Shown: positions 19,401-28,015 of the stretch, piece by piece
How the letters are laid out: each line of letters starts with the position of its first letter
How positions within the stretch are numbered: position 1 is the first letter of the stretch
Source: Deltaproteobacteria bacterium
GTDB lineage: Bacteria; Desulfobacterota; Desulfobacteria; Desulfobacterales; SpSt-501
Direction: 5' to 3'
Assembly (NCBI GenBank): GCA_016219005.1
Contig: JACRCN010000091.1
Location: 1-55,353 of the forward strand
DNA: 55,353 nucleotides
Notes under the pieces: model-generated
What the model was told of the DNA's origin: nothing
What the model saw: only the letters and a program-made list of their open reading frames with translations
Database searches by the model: none
Position numbers and translations under genes: made by a program

Positions 19401-20725
19401 ATGAAACCCGCATCGAAGCGGCGGTGCGGTCGTTTCAAAACCACTACGCTTCCCGCCGGCGGCAGCAGCCGGTGTATTCCGCGAACCTGTTCCCCCGATC
19501 GTCATCTGCCGTCGACGGCAAAACCCTGCTTCTGCCCGACTGGGACCACCTGTCGCTGCGCCTGGTCGCGTCCAACCTGAAACGCGAGGGGATCGACGCC
19601 CGCCTGCTGAGCGATACACCGGAGGCCATCCGCCGCAGCCTGAGGCACAACAGCGGCCAGTGCATCCCGGCGAACATCGTGGCCCAGAATTTCATCGATC
19701 ACGTCGCGGCCCACGGCCTCGACCCGTCGCGCTGCCTGCTCTGGATGATTCCCAGTTCCATCGCCTGCAACCTGAGAATGTATCCCCATTTCGCCCAGAA
19801 CCTGCTGGCTGAGCACGGCGGCGGCTTCGAAAAGGCGCGGGTCTACCTCGGTTCGCTTTCCTTTGCCGAAATATCCACGCGGCTGCCGGTCAACATATAT
19901 CTCGCCTATATGCTGGGAGGCCTTGTTCGGAAGATCGGGTGCAAGATCAGGCCCTATGAAACGGTCCAAGGCGCCACCGACGCGGCAATCGAAGCGGCGG
20001 TTCGACTGCTGGAGTCCGCCTTCCTGGGAGACATCCCCAAGGAGGAGGCCGTCCGGAAGGTTGCCGACCTGCTCGCTGCGGTGCCGATTGCCGGCGGGGG
20101 CATTGGAAGTCGCCGGGACTCGCGGCCGAAGGTCGCCATATTCGGGGATCTGTATTCCCGCGACAACGACATTCTCAACCAAGATCTGATTCACTTCATC
20201 GAGCGCCACGGCGGGGAAGTCGTGACCCTCCCCTACAGCTCCTACGCCAAGATGCTTGCCTGGCCGTACATGCGAAAGTGGTTCATCGAAGGCGATTACC
20301 TGGACGCCCTGACCACCGGAGCGCTTTTCGCGGCCGTCAGCCGGCTGGAGAAGAAATACCGGCGGCCGCTCGTGCCCCTCCTGAAGGAACCCGAACCCGT
20401 CTATGACGAATCGCCTGAACACATCCTGGGCAAATTCGGCCTCCGGCCCGAGCATACCGGAGAATCGATGGACAACCTGCTGAAGATCCACTACACCCTC
20501 AAGTACCATCCGGACCTGGCGCTGCTCGTGCAGGCCAGTCCCGCTTTTTGCTGCCCCGCGCTGGTCACCGAGGCCATGGCGCACCGCATCGAGCGGGTCT
20601 CCGGGGTCCCGATGGTCTCGGTCACCTATGACGGCACCGGCGGAAGCAAAAACGATGTGATCGTGCCCTACCTCAAGTACGCCCGGCCACGCCCCGCGCT
20701 GGAAACGTCGAGAAAAACCCGATGA
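16481..20725 (+). CDS. Large BcrA/BadF/HgdC-type acyl-CoA dehydratase/reductase activase (double ATPase + DUF2229 + HgdB-like)
   Basis: A 1414-residue protein. Two ASKHA ATPase modules (~5-265 and ~326-590) begin with GIDVGSVAVS and GIDVGSTSTK. Each has the cluster-bridging Cys pair seen in HgdC: CAAGTGGF with RCAVFAK, and CAAGTGSF with RCTVFMERD. A Cys-rich segment CQQCANHC and FLCGRDYD (~608-632) starts the DUF2229 region, and the C-terminal third resembles 2-hydroxyacyl-CoA dehydratase subunits, ending in YDGTGGSKNDV (~1383). Activases use ATP hydrolysis to push a low-potential electron into a dehydratase or benzoyl-CoA reductase. Proteins of this length fuse activator and effector-like parts, but their substrate is generally unknown. 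No dehydratase or reductase partner is encoded in this window, so it may act alone or in trans. Confidence 0.9.
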   Translation: MHPLIVGIDVGSVAVSLAVIGRDRQWIDSAYAFHHGDTAGTLKNLLSQLELRGGVRVAVTGSAPGAIRAHGRYDSLVSLIAGCREYHAHVGAILHVGGERFGLVEFDAAGHYTRYQTNSTCAAGTGGFLDQQARRLNLSGAGEVSAVALRSSGPPPKIATRCAVFAKTDLAHAQQEGFSLPQICDGLCQGVARHIVDALVRGRPVRTPIVFSGGVSRNRAVVEHLERMLAADLVCEKGPSGAAGAALCLLDEANVETGATFRSPDEIVRPEPRRKVYAFAPLELKRSSYPDFSGSEAYLFTRTEADRGNPVEVEIFAGWSDEGAGEHLLGIDVGSTSTKAAWVTATGAVAAGFYTRTAGNPIGAVQHLLAAVEDAAGRRSAPLKISGAAVTGAGRKLAGRVVGADLVLDEITAHARAACELKPDVDTIIEIGGQDSKFTTLKDGRVNFCVMNAVCAAGTGSFIEEQAQKLDCPLSEYAGRALNSPSPLASDRCTVFMERDINHLLFEGYSPKEILAAVLHSITENYLSKVAAEKHIGSVICFQGATARNQALVAAFEQRLGKPIHVSRFCHLTGAIGAALACSDAETRTTQFRGLELCRKAIPTRVEICQQCANHCKITVADVGGERVASGFLCGRDYDAASRVDRNRSGFSLLKERKRAFAPPETRPGAEGPALGLPAALHMADDLEFWQVFFGALSVPTITSERLGGPVSSGKAAAAAEFCAPMSALHAEVDFLLARADHVFLPFYLERRAVGNGHRRQYCYYTQFAPALSAQACAAAPANAHRVLTPLVHYLYGSLHTQLQLYRMLQSIGRTRIGFGDVYRAYNCACGFKAAAMERLKRCYRRETDGARDIHAVLLGRPYTVLSRRSNKGIPDIFGTLGVKAFFQDMLPDDRPVAEALKPLFEEIHWHYAAAILRAAETAAGTDGAYPVLVTAFRCAPDSFVIEFFKSIMDAHRKPYLILQLDEHGSSVGYETRIEAAVRSFQNHYASRRRQQPVYSANLFPRSSSAVDGKTLLLPDWDHLSLRLVASNLKREGIDARLLSDTPEAIRRSLRHNSGQCIPANIVAQNFIDHVAAHGLDPSRCLLWMIPSSIACNLRMYPHFAQNLLAEHGGGFEKARVYLGSLSFAEISTRLPVNIYLAYMLGGLVRKIGCKIRPYETVQGATDAAIEAAVRLLESAFLGDIPKEEAVRKVADLLAAVPIAGGGIGSRRDSRPKVAIFGDLYSRDNDILNQDLIHFIERHGGEVVTLPYSSYAKMLAWPYMRKWFIEGDYLDALTTGALFAAVSRLEKKYRRPLVPLLKEPEPVYDESPEHILGKFGLRPEHTGESMDNLLKIHYTLKYHPDLALLVQASPAFCCPALVTEAMAHRIERVSGVPMVSVTYDGTGGSKNDVIVPYLKYARPRPALETSRKTR

Positions 20726-20952
20726 TCGGTGCAACGCCGGCCGCGGCCCCTGGGCGCATCGACCTTGGGCAGAGGCTCCTGCCGGTCAGACGGATGTCCA
20801 CCCGCCGATAGTCCGCGAAGGCGCTCAGCCGGCCGCTGCAGATAAATGGTCATTGGCTTCACTTCTAAATTGAGATATGGTAAAGAAAAAACCCGAGGCT
20901 TCAATTCTTCCACATCCGAAGCGCAGACCGCCAACGTTATTTTAGGAGCGCC

Positions 20953-21537
20953 ATGGTTCCGCCACGGAAAGCATACGGCAACGGCCACCTGGCTTTCTTT
21001 CGCGGTTTCCTTCGTCATCCGGCCCTGATCGGGTCCGTCATCCCGAGCTCCCGTTTCCTGGAGCGACGGATTATCCAAGCCGCCGGCATCGCCCATTCCC
21101 GCTCCGTGGTGGAGCTCGGTCCCGGCACCGGCGGCACCACCCGGGCCATCCTGCGGGCCCTGCCCCGGCAGGCGCATCTGCTCGCAATCGAAATCAACCC
21201 CGACTTCGTGAACTACCTGAAGGCTTATCCGGACCCCCGCCTGGACGTTTATCTCGGGAGTGCGGAGCATATTCGCAGTGCCCTGGAAACTGTCAACCAC
21301 ACCCGGCCGGACGCGGTCGTGTCCGGCATTCCCTTCTCAACGATGCCGGCCGAAGCCGGGCGGAGGATCCTTCGCGAAATTTGGTGCTGCCTGGCCCCCG
21401 GGGGGCGCTTCGTCGCCTACCAGCTGATGCAAAGCGTCGCCTTTCTGGAACCCCTGCTGCTGGGAGACCCGCACGTCCAGTTGGAGCTTCTCAATGTCCC
21501 CCCCCTGCGGGTGTACTCGTGGCAAAAACCCGCTTGA
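20953..21537 (+). CDS. SAM-dependent methyltransferase, phospholipid-methyltransferase-like
   Basis: A 194-residue class I methyltransferase. The SAM loop is VVELGPGTGGTTRAIL (~52-67), the acidic ribose-binding residue is in LLAIEINPDF, and SGIPFSTMP replaces the (D/N)PPY-type motif. The N-terminal HLAFFRGFLRHPALIGSVIPSS is the arrangement seen in the Rhodobacter-type phosphatidylethanolamine N-methyltransferases and related rRNA-dimethylase-like proteins. AGGAG lies 5 bases before the ATG. A role in lipid head-group methylation is plausible but unproved; the gene stands alone. Confidence 0.82.
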   Translation: MVPPRKAYGNGHLAFFRGFLRHPALIGSVIPSSRFLERRIIQAAGIAHSRSVVELGPGTGGTTRAILRALPRQAHLLAIEINPDFVNYLKAYPDPRLDVYLGSAEHIRSALETVNHTRPDAVVSGIPFSTMPAEAGRRILREIWCCLAPGGRFVAYQLMQSVAFLEPLLLGDPHVQLELLNVPPLRVYSWQKPA

Positions 21538-21644
21538 CCCCCTGCGCCGTCAGCAGCCACGGGTAAAATCTGCAGCACCCCTTCCGCTCCACGTCCTCCG
21601 GCTTGACATCGCCACCGCATTGGCTTTTTTGAATAAAATTATTA

Positions 21645-22016
21645 TTACAACCGTCCGCTGCGCCGTAATCTGCGATTAACCTTCCAGTGATAGACTCTTG
21701 ACAGCACCGGGCGCACCAAAGGAAGCCCGATTATCCTTGCCAATGGTTTCAGGACCGGAGACTTGCTCATCAGCAGAACATATGCATCGATCTCCGAGAG
21801 AACCCGCTGGTTCTCATCCTTGACATGAAGTTCCAGCAGGGCCTTGCGGGGATCGATGCCGATCGAACGCAATAGATCATCTTTGCCCGTGATATCAATC
21901 CACTGGATCTCATCGCCGGCCTTGCCCGAAAGCCTTTCATAATTGCGCCTGTCCTTGACGCACTTCGGGCACGCACCGTCATAATAAACGCAAATTTTGG
22001 AGTTGTCCCGGTTCAT
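21645..22016 (-). CDS. DCC-family (DUF393) thiol-disulfide oxidoreductase-like protein
   Basis: A 123-residue protein with the family signature YYDGACPKC near residues 11-19, giving a CxxC pair in a thioredoxin-like fold, and a basic C-terminal tail after HWKVNRRLRR. DCC proteins are thought to be membrane-associated redox proteins of unknown substrate. The gene is convergent with the methyltransferase gene on its 3' side and follows CapA on the same strand after a 161-bp gap. Confidence 0.85.
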   Translation of the reverse strand: MNRDNSKICVYYDGACPKCVKDRRNYERLSGKAGDEIQWIDITGKDDLLRSIGIDPRKALLELHVKDENQRVLSEIDAYVLLMSKSPVLKPLARIIGLPLVRPVLSRVYHWKVNRRLRRSGRL

Positions 22017-22177
22017 CTTAATGATTCCCGGTCATGGTGTTTCGGTAATGATCATGCCATTGACTTTTAACTGCCGGTTCCGCAGGACAAACCCGATGGA
22101 TTCATGGATTTCGAGCTCGTCGGCCGCAGAGGTTCTTGAGTACAATCCCGTCAACCGGCAGGGCCCGCGTCATATTC

Positions 22178-23308
22178 CTACCGGAGCGCGAGCTTTCCTT
22201 CGTCAGCGAAGTCAACGCTTGTGCCGAGCTTTCTGCATTCCCGGTTTGCGATGCTCTTCAACCATAGTGCATCGGCGCCTGTCGCCCTGGTGACTCGGAA
22301 GTGCCGGATCCTGGTTGGCGTCATCTGCAAGGAAAGAAGTGCTCCCGATCGCGCATCGATGGTTGCGAAATACATCAGCCCCAAATCGCCCCTGAAATAC
22401 TGATACCCCTCTATCCCTTCATAGTCGTTTAGGAAGTCTCCGCATCCGTAAATAATCAACTTCTCGTTATACACTTCGATGCCTTTGATGTGATGCGAAG
22501 AATGGCCATGGATCACGTCGACACCCGCCTCATCTATCAGCCGGTGGGCAAAATTCCGTTGTTCACGGGATATCGAAAAATCCCAGTTCGATCCCCAATG
22601 GATGGAAACGATAATGACATCCCCCGCCCGTTTCACCTGCTGAACCATTTTTTCGATACGTCGAATTGTCTCTTGCGATAAACCCTCCAGGAGGTTCACT
22701 CCCGGATTTTCGGGCGAAGCAGCCCAGCCCAAAGGTATTCCGCTCGTCTTGTCCCCAAAGGAAAAAGCGATCACCCTTCCCCTGCTGCCAAATTCAAGAA
22801 TTGCCGGAGCTTGAGCCTCTTCCATGCAGGCGCCTGCCCCCGCATGCTTTATCGCAGCTCCCCTGAGGTTATCGATGGTATCCAATAGACCTCGAGGGCC
22901 CCAGTCAAGAATATGATTGTTGGCAAGGCAGCAGCAATCAACCCCGCCTGCCGCAAGGCAAGGCAGGTTCTCCGGGTTCATGCGGTAGTTGATGCCTTTG
23001 TCCGGATGATCCTCGCTTTTCGTAATCGCGGTTTCCAGGTTGACGATCCTCGCATCGGGGGCCGCTTTAACGAGTTCATCGAGTGCGTCACCCCAGATGT
23101 AGGTAAAATCGGCGGGTCTTGGGATGAAGCCGGTTGCTTTCTCTGCGAGTTCCACGTACCCCAGCGCGTTCTTCAGGTAAGGCTCATAGAGAACCGGATT
23201 GCTTGGGTGTGGAAGGATTTGGTCGATGCCCCGCCCCGTCATCAAGTCGCCGCAGAGAAAGATTGTGACAGCGCCGGGCATTTGTTCATTTCGTCTGGGC
23301 ATACTCAT
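22178..23308 (-). CDS. CapA/PgsA-like metallophosphoesterase-fold protein
   Basis: A 376-residue PGA_cap domain protein. Visible motifs: FLCGDLMTGRG (~17-27), NLETAIT, NNHILDWGPRG, IHWGSNWD and HGHSSHH, the spaced Asp/Asn/His ligands of a calcineurin-like fold. Family members take part in poly-gamma-glutamate capsule synthesis or act as phosphodiesterases. No signal peptide and no capBC-type genes are present, so a capsule role is not supported by context. Two ATGs (23308 and 23302) are possible starts. Confidence 0.88.
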   Translation of the reverse strand: MSMPRRNEQMPGAVTIFLCGDLMTGRGIDQILPHPSNPVLYEPYLKNALGYVELAEKATGFIPRPADFTYIWGDALDELVKAAPDARIVNLETAITKSEDHPDKGINYRMNPENLPCLAAGGVDCCCLANNHILDWGPRGLLDTIDNLRGAAIKHAGAGACMEEAQAPAILEFGSRGRVIAFSFGDKTSGIPLGWAASPENPGVNLLEGLSQETIRRIEKMVQQVKRAGDVIIVSIHWGSNWDFSISREQRNFAHRLIDEAGVDVIHGHSSHHIKGIEVYNEKLIIYGCGDFLNDYEGIEGYQYFRGDLGLMYFATIDARSGALLSLQMTPTRIRHFRVTRATGADALWLKSIANRECRKLGTSVDFADEGKLALR

Positions 23309-23479
23309 TCACAATCGGCATCACGGATTCTAAAATAGAATCTTTTATGCGGAAATTGCTCAGTGGTGTGGGGCTAGGATATCCGCGACACCGTCCCGGC
23401 GTGCATGGGCTGCCGCGCTATTGCTGTTTTTATCAGTTGGAAAAGAATTGAAATGAAACTGCCCGCGTGATGCCGCGAT

Positions 23480-23938
23480 TCACCGTGGTATCAATACCAG
23501 CGGGAAGGTTCCTTCGGACGTACCACTTTTCGGATAGTGCTGCGTAATCAGTGTTTCGAAGTTTTCAGCTGTCACGCGAATATGAACATGCGGCGGGCGG
23601 GAGGTGTATTTCGGCGGCACATTGCACTCAAATCGGTATGCTCCGGATTCATCGGCCAATACGGCGGCTCGGTGTGCATCGTCATAGCTTCCGTCCGGGC
23701 CTGCCAGCCAAAACTCAATTTTAGCCCCGGCAACGGCAGAACAGTCTTTAGCCGACATGGTTGTTCCTGACAGCAGATACCCTTTCCCGACAGACGATCG
23801 GAGGGGGGCATTCGGTTTATAGAAAGGCCCCTCGCTGTCCCCAGGGGTCGGCGCGCATTTGAATTGTCCGGCAATCACCGCGTCGGAAATCATAAAAACG
23901 AGCATGACGGCAGCCAGCATTATTCTCTCTTTGTTCAT
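23480..23938 (-). CDS. Secreted intradiol-dioxygenase-like protein
   Basis: 152 residues starting at an ATG with AGGGGG upstream. Residues 1-23 form a signal peptide ending near DAVIAG. The mature part has GDSEGPFYKPNAPLRS, GAKIEFWLAGPDGSYDD, GAYRFECNVPPKYTSRPPH and HVHIRV: the beta-sandwich of protocatechuate/catechol dioxygenases, with candidate Fe(III) ligands (Tyr in GSYDD, Tyr in KYTSR, and the HxH pair). It is much shorter than the cytosolic enzymes, which contain extra N-terminal domains. Secreted small intradiol-like proteins are known, but their substrates are mostly unknown, and intradiol cleavage needs oxygen, which is odd for an anaerobe. Confidence 0.85.
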   Translation of the reverse strand: MNKERIMLAAVMLVFMISDAVIAGQFKCAPTPGDSEGPFYKPNAPLRSSVGKGYLLSGTTMSAKDCSAVAGAKIEFWLAGPDGSYDDAHRAAVLADESGAYRFECNVPPKYTSRPPHVHIRVTAENFETLITQHYPKSGTSEGTFPLVLIPR

Positions 23939-24449
23939 AATGATCCCCCTGAGAGGATTCTTTACTCCACTGTTCATGCCAATAAGTTAGCACCTCTTCA
24001 TGGTTCGTCAATTCGCATTCCGTCCGAGGTTGAGTGCCTTGATTCGGGCCGAGGTGCGAAGGGGGTAAAGAAAGCCTGACTCGGAGTCTCTCAACAAATC
24101 GATATCATTCGACCAAATCTTCTCCTCGCCATGCTTCTTGACAACAGTTGAAACACACCGCATCTTTATGATGCAACAGATCCCACAGCTGTCATTTATC
24201 AAGGCAGCAGCGTTTTTTCCGCTCCGTTTTCCTTGATCAACCCGTGAAGGGAACCGAGGTAAAGGTTTTAACACTGCGGGGGCCCTTTATGCTGCCCTAC
24301 AAACTCTTCGTGCCAAATACTTCCCGAGAGCGCGCTTCATAGCGCCGGCCCATCTCGCCGTTTTTTGTCATCGCGCCTCTTGCTTAACCCCGATCGCCGC
24401 CGAAGCTGAAGCGTCTATTTGCCGTTGCGGCTATTGCGAGGAGGATAAA
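23939..24449. other. Intergenic region, 511 bp
   Basis: Between the divergent intradiol-like gene and the small membrane protein gene. A minus-strand frame at 24008-24274 has no recognisable family and no ribosome site. No RNA gene, repeat or clear promoter was recognised. Confidence 0.5.
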
Positions 24450-24815
24450 ATGATCACTGTCACTTCCTGCGATCGCGAGATTGCAGAACCACGACTGAAA
24501 TGGCTTTTGAAGAGAATCCGGATTACAAAAGGCAATCTGAACGAGACCATTGTGAGCCTGAAGAGTTTCTCGATCATTTTCGGTTTGCAGCTTATCCTGT
24601 ATTGCGTGGTCACCATCAATACCCGCGCAATTGCCCAGGCCAGCGTCTCGGCAACGGTTTTTACCGATTTCGGTATCGCCGCGTTGAACTGGGCCACCAT
24701 TCGATTAATTGCCAGGCACCAGGACAATGCCGCTCAGTTTGTCAGCTATTTGCTCGGAAGCATCAGCGGCAGCACCATTGGAATTCTGCTGTCGAAATCG
24801 TTGCTCGGAAGCTAG
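24450..24815 (+). CDS. Small membrane protein of unknown function
   Basis: 121 residues, with GAGGAGG 6 bases before the ATG, which supports translation. A basic N-terminal part (~1-38) is followed by two or three hydrophobic segments (FSIIFGLQLILYCVVTI, ~42-58; a middle segment ~68-85; and FVSYLLGSISGSTIGILLSK, ~97-116). I do not recognise the family. It stands alone between convergent and divergent neighbours. Confidence 0.6.
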   Translation: MITVTSCDREIAEPRLKWLLKRIRITKGNLNETIVSLKSFSIIFGLQLILYCVVTINTRAIAQASVSATVFTDFGIAALNWATIRLIARHQDNAAQFVSYLLGSISGSTIGILLSKSLLGS

Positions 24816-24910
24816 CTCGCGGCCTTCAATCTGGCTTTCCCGCTCCTGCCGACCTGCTCGCGTGGCGGAGCGGAAGGCAGCCAACGGGCGAAGATGGAGT
24901 ACGGGACCTA

Positions 24911-25843
24911 TCAGCCGAGCGCGTTGTAAAATTCCAGCATTCTTCCACGCAGATTCGCATCGGGTAGCCGGCCGAAGCCGGCTCCCATGTTGTCCTGCAT
25001 GTGCTTCAGCTTGGCGGTCGCCGGAATGATGCAAGTGACCGCCGGGTGCGCCAGAATGAACTTCAGGAAAAATTGCGCCCAGGTCCGGCAATCGAACTCG
25101 GCACTCCATTCCGGCAGCGGCTTTCCTTTTACCTTGCGGAACATGCCGCCGCGCTCGAAGGGCCGGTTGATCAGGGTGGCAATACCCCTGTCCGCGGCAA
25201 GCGGCAGCAGGCGTTCTTCAGCCCTGCGGTCGTCCAGGCTGTAGCTGAACTGGACGAAATCCAGCGGTTCCGCGAGCATGATCTGCTCCAGTTCGGTGTG
25301 GGACCGGCCGTGCGACGTGGTTATTCCGATGTAGCGGATCTTGCCTTGCTCCTTCCACTTCCGCAATGTCGGCAGATGGGTTTTCCAGTCGCGCAGGTTA
25401 TGGATCTGCATCAAGTCCATGACGTCCACCCCCATGAGCCGCATCGACGTCTGCATCTGCTCGATTCCGGGGTTCTTCCCGTCGATCCAAACCTTGGTGG
25501 CGGCAAAAAGCGGGCCGCGGTAATGCATGGCCTTGAGAAGCTCGCCCACAACGGCCTCCGCCTTGCCGTACATGGGCGAGCTGTCGATCACGGTGCCGCC
25601 GTTTTCAAAGAACGCCTTCAGCACCTCGGTGAGCCCTGCCCTCACGTCCGGGGCGGAGCCGGCGTCAAAAGTCTCGGATGTGCCCATCCCAATGACGGGC
25701 AGCCGTTCTCCCGATGACGGGATGACGCGTTGAATCGCAGCCCGGCTCTGGGCCGCCGGCCTTTCCGGCGTAAGAAGCGTGCCTGCGGCGGCAGCCGCCG
25801 TCGTCATGATGAATGTTCGACGGTTCATTTGGATATCGATCAT
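24911..25843 (-). CDS. Aldo/keto reductase with Tat signal
   Basis: 310 residues with AGGAGGT 7 bases before the ATG. The N-terminus reads MNRRTFIMTTAAAAAG, a twin-arginine signal, so the NAD(P)H-type (alpha/beta)8 enzyme is probably exported with cofactor or tethered at the membrane. The catalytic tetrad is visible: Asp in VIDSSPMY, Tyr in the same segment, Lys in AATKVW and His in MQIHNLRD. It lies 24 bp downstream of the NTP/NDP-exchanger-like gene on the same strand and is probably co-transcribed. The substrate is unknown. Confidence 0.9.
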   Translation of the reverse strand: MIDIQMNRRTFIMTTAAAAAGTLLTPERPAAQSRAAIQRVIPSSGERLPVIGMGTSETFDAGSAPDVRAGLTEVLKAFFENGGTVIDSSPMYGKAEAVVGELLKAMHYRGPLFAATKVWIDGKNPGIEQMQTSMRLMGVDVMDLMQIHNLRDWKTHLPTLRKWKEQGKIRYIGITTSHGRSHTELEQIMLAEPLDFVQFSYSLDDRRAEERLLPLAADRGIATLINRPFERGGMFRKVKGKPLPEWSAEFDCRTWAQFFLKFILAHPAVTCIIPATAKLKHMQDNMGAGFGRLPDANLRGRMLEFYNALG

Positions 25844-25867
25844 GTTCGTTACCTCCTTCGAATGTCG

Positions 25868-27235
25868 TCAGCCGCCGTCGCCGGCGGCTTGCCGGGCGGC
25901 CATCTGTTCCTGGCGCCGGCCGAGACGGTGGCATATCCAGGCCCATGCGAGCGCGAGTGGCACCGCCGTTAGAGAAATACCGGCAGCCGTGAGGCCCAGG
26001 CCCTGCATGCCGGCATACACCCAGGCGCTGACGGCATCTCCCGCCCGGTAGACCACCGTATCGATGAAGTTCTTGGCCTTGTATTTTTCCTCCCGGCCCA
26101 GCACGACATAGAGCATTTCGCGGCAGGGCCGCATGACGGCGTAGTCTCCCGCCCGCCGCGCCACCTGAACCACGGCGATCACCGCCAGCCCGGGCGCAAG
26201 CCACAGGGCGAAAAACCCCGCCACCAGCAGCAGCGGGATCAGGGCGAGACTCCAGTCGAGGCCGAGTGTTTTTACGATCCGGCCGGTCAGAAGAACTTGA
26301 ATGCAAAGCGTGAGGGCGTTGACGGCAAAATCCATGACGGCAAAAAGAGCGGTACGCTTGGACGGGTCGTCAAAGCTGGCACGCACGATGTGAGCCTGCT
26401 GAAAATATAAAAAAGTGGCCAGGGTCGTGAACAGCAGCATCAGCAGGCAGATCCCGATCAGGTACGGCGAGCGTCCTATCAGCCGGATGCCTGCCAGCAC
26501 CGAACCCCCGAGGGCTTTGTCGTCCGCGGCATCGGGGAGGCCGGGTCTCCCGGCGACGGCTGCCCGCGGGGGGGCGCCGGCTGACGCCCGCCAGGCCACG
26601 AGCCGGTGGATGCACAGGACCGTCCAGCCTAAAAACGCAGCCGAGAGCAGCAGCAGGTTGGCCGGACCCAACGCCAGGACCAGGGTTGCGGTCAGCGCCG
26701 GGCCTGCCAGGGCACCGGCCGTTCCGCCGGCTGCAATCACGCCGAAGAGCCGTTTGGCCTGCGGCGTGGTGAAGATGTCCGCCATGAAGCTCCAGAAAAC
26801 AGACACGATGAACAGGTTGAACACGCTGGTCCAGATGAAAAAAGCCCGCGCCACCCAGGCAGCGGCGAGACCGGATTTGAAAAGCACGAAAAACAAGAGC
26901 AGGTTCCCGATGAAAAAATAATACACGTAGGGCAAAAACTGCCGCGGCGCAAAGCACCGGGACACCCACCCGAAAAAGGGCACCACCGCCAGCATCGCCA
27001 GAAAGGTTCCGCTGAACATCCATTGCAGGTGCTCCACCCCTCCGGCAATGCCCATCTCATCCCGCATCGGCCGAACGATGTAGTACCCGCAGAGCAGGGC
27101 AAAAAAGTAGCCGAAGGACCATAGCAGCGCCGGCCACTCTCCGGCCTCAACCGCAACCAGCCGGGTTATCCCGGGAAAAGCCCGCTGCCTTGCCCGCCCG
27201 GCTGCTCCCGCTTTCGATTCCGACAGATGATTCAT
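25868..27235 (-). CDS. NTP/NDP-exchange-transporter-like MFS membrane protein
   Basis: 455 residues with about 12 hydrophobic helices. YYIVRPMRDEMGIAGG (~51-66) is the conserved first-loop motif of the bacterial MFS group annotated as NTP/NDP exchange or AAA-transporter-like proteins. KNFIDTVVYRAGDAVSAW near residue 390 is a second family mark. In free-living bacteria these proteins are not proven nucleotide carriers. It heads a two-gene unit with the Tat-signal aldo/keto reductase. Confidence 0.85.
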   Translation of the reverse strand: MNHLSESKAGAAGRARQRAFPGITRLVAVEAGEWPALLWSFGYFFALLCGYYIVRPMRDEMGIAGGVEHLQWMFSGTFLAMLAVVPFFGWVSRCFAPRQFLPYVYYFFIGNLLLFFVLFKSGLAAAWVARAFFIWTSVFNLFIVSVFWSFMADIFTTPQAKRLFGVIAAGGTAGALAGPALTATLVLALGPANLLLLSAAFLGWTVLCIHRLVAWRASAGAPPRAAVAGRPGLPDAADDKALGGSVLAGIRLIGRSPYLIGICLLMLLFTTLATFLYFQQAHIVRASFDDPSKRTALFAVMDFAVNALTLCIQVLLTGRIVKTLGLDWSLALIPLLLVAGFFALWLAPGLAVIAVVQVARRAGDYAVMRPCREMLYVVLGREEKYKAKNFIDTVVYRAGDAVSAWVYAGMQGLGLTAAGISLTAVPLALAWAWICHRLGRRQEQMAARQAAGDGG

Positions 27236-27461
27236 GTCCGCACCTCAGACTTGAGGAGGTTAAGGGCGGATCGGGCCAAGTTCAAGGTGGGTTGATGCCG
27301 CATTCGCGGAATCGACCAGACCAGGGCGCGTTTCGAGCTTGACGGCTGTTGACCTTGACGAAGTCGAGCTTATCCTAAACGCATCCGGTTGTGCCCAACT
27401 TGCTCACCGGACCGCTGCCCGGCGGCCGATCCGGGTAAAGAAATCCGCAGGGAGGTTTGCG

Positions 27462-28004
27462 ATGAGCGCAGAAAATAAGCCGGAAGGCAAGATGGATATG
27501 CAGGCGATGGCGGAAGTGTGCCAGAAGCTGGCAACTCCGGGTGACCCCCATAAGCTGCTGGCGCGTATGGCGGGAAGCTGGAACACCAGGACCAAGTGCT
27601 GGATGGACCCCAGCCAGCCCCCCATGGAATCCACAGGCACGAGCCAGCAGAGAATGATCCTGGGCGGGCGCTTCCTGCAGCAGGATTTTACAGGCGATAT
27701 GATGGGAAGTCCGTTCAGCGGCATAGGAAACGCCGGGTACGACAACCATACCCGCAAGTATGTCTCGACCTGGATGGATTCCATGGGTACCGGCATTCAT
27801 TTTTTTGAAGGAACCGCCGGCGCGGACGGCAGGACCATTACGCAGACGAGCCGCTACGACCATCCTGTTCTAGGCCCCATTCAGTGGCGCACCGTGACCC
27901 GGGTCGTCGATGACGATACCTTTGTGTTTGAAATGTACAGCACCCCCAAGGGCGGCAAGGAAGACAAGGTGATGGAGATCACCTACGCCCGGCAGCGATC
28001 ATAA
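27462..28004 (+). CDS. DUF1579 family protein
   Basis: 180 residues from an ATG with GGGAGG upstream; a longer in-frame extension to 27339 has no ribosome site. The body shows the DUF1579 pattern: [58 protein letters not shown] and [14 protein letters not shown]. The family forms a lipocalin-like beta-barrel of unknown function. The DinB-like gene follows after 11 bases, so the two form an operon. Confidence 0.85.
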   Translation: MSAENKPEGKMDMQAMAEVCQKLATPGDPHKLLARMAGSWNTRTKCWMDPSQPPMESTGTSQQRMILGGRFLQQDFTGDMMGSPFSGIGNAGYDNHTRKYVSTWMDSMGTGIHFFEGTAGADGRTITQTSRYDHPVLGPIQWRTVTRVVDDDTFVFEMYSTPKGGKEDKVMEITYARQRS

Positions 28005-28015
28005 GGAAGGAAGAT

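Noticed and set aside
18179-20734. Two long minus-strand open frames (421 and 410 residues)
   Set aside because: Both are antisense to the activase gene, have no motifs and no ribosome sites; high G+C keeps them open.
24008-24274. 88-residue minus-strand frame
   Set aside because: No ribosome site, no recognised motif, and irregular composition.
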